Part shown: positions 59,316-64,000 of the stretch, in pieces | How the letters are laid out: each line of letters begins with the position of its first letter | Position numbering within the stretch: the stretch's first letter is position 1 | Assembly: GCF_030407455.1 (NCBI RefSeq) | Contig: NZ_JASDDJ010000008.1 | Coordinates: 1-64,000, forward strand | Direction of reading: 5' to 3' | DNA from: Psychrobacter sp. 5A.1 | GTDB taxonomy: Bacteria; Pseudomonadota; Gammaproteobacteria; Pseudomonadales; Moraxellaceae | Length of the DNA: 64,000 nucleotides | The notes under the pieces: model-generated | Databases searched by the model: none | What the model was told of the DNA's origin: nothing | The model's input: only the letters and a program-made list of their open reading frames with translations | Position numbers and translations under genes: made by a program

Positions 59316-59663
59316 GCTACTGTTTATTAGTAGTAGCTTTAGATTAGCTGGCTGAAGTCAGCTAATCTTACACTGTTATTTATTCTATTGATTGCCGCCA
59401 TCATTCATTCAGTTGTATATAAGTTTTACTTATTAACGATTGAGATGGCGGACATCTATCAAGATGTCTCTCTTAACAAGCACGACTTTCACTAGAGAGC
59501 ATCCCAAATTTGATGCCACACTATTCTTAGTATTTGCTCTTTTTTTGTCCGTATTAGGCTCAATAATCAGTAAGTAATATTACGAAGCTGAACGCTTTGT
59601 CATAGAGTATGAGGTAGAGACACAATACATTATTATATACACGACTTTTCCTAGGAAAACACT
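59316..59663. other. Intergenic region between rpsG and fusA
   Basis: 348 bases. GATTAGCTG and CAGCTAATC form a hairpin (about 59343-59368) without a T-run, a possible processing site or attenuator. TAGGAAAA provides the fusA ribosome binding site. The large gap suggests fusA can also be transcribed separately. Confidence 0.45.
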
Positions 59664-61790
59664 ATGGCTCGTAAAACTCCCCTAAAACGCTATCGCAATA
59701 TTGGTATTTCAGCGCACATCGATGCTGGTAAAACGACCACTACTGAGCGTGTTTTATTCTATACCGGTATTAGCCACAAAATTGGCGAAGTACATGATGG
59801 CGCAGCCACTATGGACTGGATGGAGCAAGAACAAGAGCGTGGTATTACTATTACCTCAGCGGCAACAACTTGTTTTTGGTCAGGTATGGCTAAACAATTT
59901 GACGAACACCGTATCAACATCATCGATACCCCAGGTCACGTTGATTTCACGATCGAAGTTGAACGTTCTATGCGTGTACTTGATGGCGCTTGCATGGTTT
60001 ACTGTGCAGTAGGCGGCGTTCAGCCACAGTCTGAGACCGTTTGGCGTCAGGCTAACAAATACAAAGTGCCACGTCTTGCATTTGTAAACAAAATGGATCG
60101 CGTTGGTGCTGATTTCTATCGTGTTATCGAACAGATCAAAACTCGCTTAGGCGGCAACCCTGTACCATTGGTTATTCCAATTGGTAAAGAAGAGGACTTC
60201 GAAGGTGTTGTTGATCTAGTCACCATGAAAGCTATCTATTGGGACGAAGCGTCTCAAGGCATGGAATACGACGAGCGCGAAATCCCAGCTGAATTGCAAG
60301 AAAAAGCTGAAGAATATCGCGAGATTCTTGTAGAAAATGCTGCTGAAGCAAACGAAGAACTCATGAATGAGTATCTTGAAAATGGCGAATTGACTGTAGA
60401 ACAGATCAATACTGCTATTCGTCAGTTGACTATCGATAACCAAATCATTCCATTGCTTTGTGGTACTGCCTTTAAGAACAAAGGTGTACAGAAGATGTTG
60501 GATGCGGTTATTCAGTATCTTCCAGCACCAATGGATGTACCTGCTATCCGCGGTATTCTTGATGACAAAGATGAGTCAGAAGGTTTCCGTGAAGCATCTG
60601 ATGATGTACCGTTCTCAGCTTTAGCATTCAAAATCATGAATGACAAATTCGTTGGTAACTTAACCTTCGTTCGTGTTTATTCAGGTGTTTTGACGCAAGG
60701 TAGCAGCGTATATAATCCAGTTAAAATGAAGCGTGAGCGCGTTGGTCGTATCGTACAGATGATGGCTAACTCTCAAGAAGAGTTGCAAGAAATCCGTACT
60801 GGTGACATCGCTGCATTGGTTGGTATGAAAGACGTAACAACTGGTGATACGCTATGTGATGAGCAAAATGTTATCACGCTTGAGCGCATGGAATTCCCAG
60901 ATCCAGTTATCAGCCTAGCGGTTGAACCTAAGACCAAAGCTGACCAAGAAAGAATGTCAATCGCTTTAGGTCGTTTGGCTAAAGAAGATCCATCGTTCCG
61001 TGTACACACTGACGAAGAATCTGGTCAGACAATCATCAGTGGTATGGGTGAGCTGCATTTAGAAATTCTTGTTGACCGTATGAAGCGTGAATTCAACGTT
61101 GAAGCTAACATCGGTGCACCACAGGTTGCTTATCGTGAAACGATTCGTAACACTGTCGAACAAGAAGGCAAATTCGTACGTCAAACAGGTGGTCGTGGTA
61201 AGTTCGGTCATGTTTGGTTACGTCTTGAGCCACTTGATCCAGCTGGCGATACTGAGTACGAATTCGCTGAAGAAGTTGTTGGTGGTACTGTACCAAAAGA
61301 ATTCCATGGTGCCGTTGATAAAGGTATCCAAGAGCGCATGAAAAACGGCGTACTTGCTGGTTACCCAGTAGTTGGCGTAAAAGCGACCTTGTATGATGGT
61401 TCTTATCATGATGTCGATTCTGATGAATTGTCATTTAAGATGGCTGGTTCTATGGCCTTCAGAAAAGGTTTCATGGCAGCTGACCCAGCACTACTTGAGC
61501 CAGTAATGAAAGTAGAAGTTGAAACGCCTGAAGATTACATGGGCGACATCATGGGCGATCTTAGCCGTCGTCGTGGTTTAGTACAGGGTATGGAAGACTT
61601 ACCTGGCGGTACTAAACAGATTCGTGCTGAAGTACCATTAGCGGAAATGTTTGGTTATGCCACTCAAATGCGCTCAATGTCACAAGGCCGTGCTACTTAT
61701 TCAATGGAATTCCAAAAGTACGCTGAGATTCCAAAATCAGTTGCTGCTGAAATCATCTCTAAGTTCAACAATAAAGATGATGACGAGTAA
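59664..61790 (+). CDS. fusA: Elongation factor G
   Basis: 708 residues. Ribosomal translocase GTPase: G1 [14 protein letters not shown]2 [12 protein letters not shown]3 DTPGHVDF, G4 NKMDR, then domains II-V with the [29 protein letters not shown] and [14 protein letters not shown] blocks. Third gene of the str operon. Confidence 0.98.
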   Translation: MARKTPLKRYRNIGISAHIDAGKTTTTERVLFYTGISHKIGEVHDGAATMDWMEQEQERGITITSAATTCFWSGMAKQFDEHRINIIDTPGHVDFTIEVERSMRVLDGACMVYCAVGGVQPQSETVWRQANKYKVPRLAFVNKMDRVGADFYRVIEQIKTRLGGNPVPLVIPIGKEEDFEGVVDLVTMKAIYWDEASQGMEYDEREIPAELQEKAEEYREILVENAAEANEELMNEYLENGELTVEQINTAIRQLTIDNQIIPLLCGTAFKNKGVQKMLDAVIQYLPAPMDVPAIRGILDDKDESEGFREASDDVPFSALAFKIMNDKFVGNLTFVRVYSGVLTQGSSVYNPVKMKRERVGRIVQMMANSQEELQEIRTGDIAALVGMKDVTTGDTLCDEQNVITLERMEFPDPVISLAVEPKTKADQERMSIALGRLAKEDPSFRVHTDEESGQTIISGMGELHLEILVDRMKREFNVEANIGAPQVAYRETIRNTVEQEGKFVRQTGGRGKFGHVWLRLEPLDPAGDTEYEFAEEVVGGTVPKEFHGAVDKGIQERMKNGVLAGYPVVGVKATLYDGSYHDVDSDELSFKMAGSMAFRKGFMAADPALLEPVMKVEVETPEDYMGDIMGDLSRRRGLVQGMEDLPGGTKQIRAEVPLAEMFGYATQMRSMSQGRATYSMEFQKYAEIPKSVAAEIISKFNNKDDDE

Positions 61791-61871
61791 GTAAAAATTT
61801 ATTAAAGACGGCAATATAGCTAATATCATTATATTGTCATCGAAAAATACGCCAATAACTTGTTAAAAGAC

Positions 61872-61899
61872 TTGTTATTGGCTGCGATTTTCTTATAAT
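61872..61899 (+). promoter_or_regulatory. Promoter upstream of tuf
   Basis: TTGTTA (61872-61877), 16-base spacer, TATAAT (61894-61899), about 115 bases before tuf. It would give tuf extra transcription beyond the str operon, as expected for the most abundant protein. Confidence 0.65.
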
Positions 61900-62014
61900 A
61901 TCTGCACATTAGTATGTGCAACCTTTTAACAATTATCTTAATGTGGTCAAGATTGCCTTAATTATCATATTTATATGAGTTAAGTCTTGAACCCCAAAAA
62001 AAGAGGAAATACCC

Positions 62015-63205
62015 ATGGCAAAGGCCAAGTTTGAACGTAGCAAGCCACACGTCAACGTCGGTACAATCGGACACGTTGACCATGGTAAAACAACCCTTAC
62101 CGCTGCAATCGCAACCGTAGCTGCAATCACCTCTGGTGGCGAAGCCAAAGACTACGCGTCTATTGACTCAGCACCAGAAGAAAAAGCACGTGGCATCACC
62201 ATCAACACCTCACACGTAGAATATGACACAGCAGCACGTCACTATGCTCACGTAGATTGCCCAGGTCACGCCGATTATGTTAAAAACATGATCACTGGTG
62301 CTGCTCAGATGGACGGCGCAATCCTAGTCGTATCTGCAACTGACGGCCCTATGCCACAAACACGTGAGCACATCTTGCTTTCACGTCAGGTTGGCGTACC
62401 GTACATCATCGTATTCATGAACAAATGTGATGTTGTTGATGACGAAGAATTGCTTGAGCTAGTAGAAATGGAAGTTCGTGAATTATTGAGCGACTATGAC
62501 TTCCCAGGTGATGACACGCCAATCATTCATGGTTCAGCGACTGAAGCCCTAAAAGGCTCACAAGAAAAGTATGGCCAACCAGCTGTCGTAGAACTACTAA
62601 ACGTTCTTGACACCTACATCCCAGAGCCAGAGCGTGACGTTGACAAAGCATTCCTAATGCCAATCGAAGACGTATTCTCAATCTCAGGTCGTGGTACTGT
62701 TGTAACTGGCCGTGTTGAATCTGGTATCGTACGCGTTGGTGACGAAATCGAAATCGTCGGTATCCGTGACACTCAAAAAACCACCTGTACTGGTGTAGAG
62801 ATGTTCCGTAAACTGCTTGACGAAGGTCGTGCAGGCGAAAACTGTGGCGTACTACTACGTGGTACTAAGCGTGAAGACGTACAACGTGGCCAAGTACTTG
62901 CTAAGCCAGGTTCTATCACTCCGCATACCAAGTTTGACGCTGAAGTATATGTGTTGAGCAAAGAAGAGGGTGGTCGTCACACACCATTCCTAAACGGCTA
63001 TCGTCCACAGTTCTACTTCCGTACTACTGACGTAACTGGCGCAATCCAATTACAAGACGGTACTGAAATGGTAATGCCTGGTGATAACGTTGAGATGGGC
63101 GTAGAGCTTATCCACCCAATCGCTATGGACAAAGGTCTTCGCTTTGCAATTCGTGAAGGCGGCCGTACTGTAGGCGCTGGTGTTGTTGCTAACGTATTGA
63201 ACTAA
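62015..63205 (+). CDS. tuf: Elongation factor Tu
   Basis: 396 residues. GTPase carrying aminoacyl-tRNA to the ribosome. G1 [22 protein letters not shown]3 [29 protein letters not shown], and domain III ending in [14 protein letters not shown]. Strong AAAGAGGAAAT ribosome binding site and codon usage of a highly expressed gene. Terminator follows. Confidence 0.98.
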   Translation: MAKAKFERSKPHVNVGTIGHVDHGKTTLTAAIATVAAITSGGEAKDYASIDSAPEEKARGITINTSHVEYDTAARHYAHVDCPGHADYVKNMITGAAQMDGAILVVSATDGPMPQTREHILLSRQVGVPYIIVFMNKCDVVDDEELLELVEMEVRELLSDYDFPGDDTPIIHGSATEALKGSQEKYGQPAVVELLNVLDTYIPEPERDVDKAFLMPIEDVFSISGRGTVVTGRVESGIVRVGDEIEIVGIRDTQKTTCTGVEMFRKLLDEGRAGENCGVLLRGTKREDVQRGQVLAKPGSITPHTKFDAEVYVLSKEEGGRHTPFLNGYRPQFYFRTTDVTGAIQLQDGTEMVMPGDNVEMGVELIHPIAMDKGLRFAIREGGRTVGAGVVANVLN

Positions 63206-63242
63206 TCTATTAGTCTCAGTAATGAGATTATAAGTTAGTCAT

Positions 63243-63277
63243 AAAAAAGCCATCCTGTTATAGGGTGGCTTTTTTTA
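63243..63277 (+). terminator. tuf terminator
   Basis: AAAAAAGCCATCC-TGTTATA-GGGTGGCTTTTTTT. Confidence 0.9.
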
Positions 63278-63627
63278 TTGAGGAGTATCAAACACGCCCT
63301 AGTAGCCTTAGAGTACGACGATTGATCGATATAGTCGATGAAATACGAACCTGCTACGTCGTTACCCATCCTTAGATGTACTACTTGTGCAATCTGCAGT
63401 CGGCTGCCTTGTACCCGTTTTAGAGTTCTTTGACTATAGTGTTTTTGAGGGTGATAGCCGTTTATTTGTTATATATCGTATTGTAATCTGTGGCATAGCT
63501 TGTTATATTAGCGCTGCACTTAATGCTAGTGGCGATGCCAATTTGCAGTAGGGGGCGTATATTATTAATATACATACTCTCACAAAGTGTAAAATCAGGT
63601 AAAAGCGATAATTTTACCGCTAAAGGC

Positions 63628-63655
63628 TTGCATTCTACGCTCAATATTGTATAAT
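63628..63655 (+). promoter_or_regulatory. Promoter of tRNA-Trp/secE
   Basis: TTGCAT (63628-63633), 16-base spacer, TATAAT (63650-63655), 20 bases before the tRNA. Confidence 0.75.
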
Positions 63656-63674
63656 GCTGTCCTTTACACCCATA

Positions 63675-63749
63675 GGCGATTGGCTCAATTGGTAGAGCAT
63701 CGGTCTCCAAAACCGAGGGTTGTAGGTTCGAGTCCTACATCGCCTGCCA
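63675..63749 (+). tRNA. tRNA-Trp (anticodon CCA)
   Basis: Cloverleaf with acceptor AGGCGAT/ATCGCCT, D arm GGCTC...GAGCA, anticodon stem TCGGT/ACCGA around CTCCAAA (anticodon CCA), T arm GTAGG-TTCGAGT-CCTAC and encoded CCA end. It lies between tuf and secE, the conserved place for trpT in gamma-proteobacteria. Confidence 0.95.
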
Positions 63750-63800
63750 TCTTCTTATCACATCTTTGTTGTACCCCACCATCTCCGAAGCGAGTTCTTT

Positions 63801-64000
63801 ATGAGCAATGATCAAGATAACCTCGAGACTAAGTTATCTGATGCCAAGGCGGTTGCTGGTGGAATGCTGTCTAAAGATAAGCACATCTCAGCGAGCGGAG
63901 CTACCGCTGTTGAAGTGGCTAAGACTGGCTCAATAAAAGATTTGATTTTGTGGCTACTTGCCGCAGCTGTTTTAATCGGTGCGACTCTAGTTAATCAATA
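63801..64000 (+). CDS. secE: SecE, preprotein translocase subunit (partial)
   Basis: The first 66 codons of a protein beginning MSNDQDNLETKLSDAK, with the first transmembrane helix (DLILWLLAAAVLIGATLVNQ) at the window end. The position directly after tuf-tRNA-Trp is the normal secE locus. The longer three-helix form typical of gamma-proteobacteria is implied. The 3' end is outside the window. Confidence 0.85.
   Translation, partial: MSNDQDNLETKLSDAKAVAGGMLSKDKHISASGATAVEVAKTGSIKDLILWLLAAAVLIGATLVNQ

Larger units (their letters stand above)
63206..63674. other. Intergenic region between tuf and tRNA-Trp
   Basis: 469 bases containing the tuf terminator, a miniature-element relic AACACGCCCTA (63291-63301) and the tRNA promoter at 63628-63655. 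No gene was recognised. Confidence 0.6.

Noticed and set aside
59343-59368. Terminator between rpsG and fusA
   Set aside because: Hairpin present, but no T-run follows, and transcription into fusA is expected.
63462-63710. 82-codon minus-strand reading frame overlapping tRNA-Trp
   Set aside because: It begins inside the tRNA gene and has no conserved features.

Overview
The window looks like a chromosomal segment of a Moraxellaceae gamma-proteobacterium, most likely Psychrobacter. The reasons are moderate GC, the character of the protein sequences (ClpXP/trigger factor, FadBA, NadV/NadM, MurA-HisGDC and the str operon are all Psychrobacter/Acinetobacter-like), the short form of HisG, and many small TA-flanked repeats. 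The genus is inferred from protein character only; no rRNA gene is present.

Layout. 1-2.5 kb: the cut end of a miniature element, a lone PTS-EIIC-like membrane protein and a short-chain dehydrogenase. 2.9-7.8 kb (minus strand): protein quality control tig-clpP-clpX, then rdgB. 8.3-13.1 kb: sodB and a DUF72 gene in convergent orientation with an accessory zone between them (SDR, SLATT membrane protein, YdjM-like protein) that also contains 3'-end fragments of both flanking genes. 13-18.6 kb: ispA, then fadB-fadA. 18.8-29.9 kb: an apparently inactive rhomboid-like protein, small hydrolases, psd, dtd, phoB-phoR with a clear Pho box, an M23 peptidase, a DEDDh exonuclease and a LOG protein. 30-32.8 kb: an FAD oxidoreductase bracketed by miniature elements, then the zinc-free ribosomal protein L31. 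33-36.7 kb: NAD salvage (nadM-nadV) with an SGNH hydrolase. 36.9-38.9 kb: a lipoprotein phosphatase lying between an alpha/beta hydrolase and a fragment of a second copy of that hydrolase's 3' end. 39.4-44.4 kb: nfuA, metY, adenosine-kinase-like pfkB, rsmI and yraN. 44.9-52.3 kb: a BON lipoprotein, an esterase, then ibaG-murA-hisG-hisD-hisC. 52.4-56.2 kb: fabB-pabB with an IS1595-family element just upstream of fabB. 56.6-64 kb: an EcsC-family protein, the str operon rpsL-rpsG-fusA-tuf, tRNA-Trp and the start of secE.

Three things stand out. (1) At three separate places the 3' end of a gene (sodB, DUF72, alpha/beta hydrolase) recurs as a diverged fragment downstream of the intact gene, in the same orientation, with exactly one accessory gene in between. 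This looks like a repeated route of gene acquisition, such as homology-facilitated illegitimate recombination in a naturally transformable host. (2) A family of miniature inverted-repeat elements (ends GGGCGTGTCC, TA target duplication) is scattered through the window. Two copies sit exactly in stop codons and regenerate a TAG stop. (3) Several proteins have unusual features: a rhomboid without catalytic residues, a PhoR without membrane anchors, an orphan SLATT_5-like protein, and acidic insertions in IspA and RsmI.
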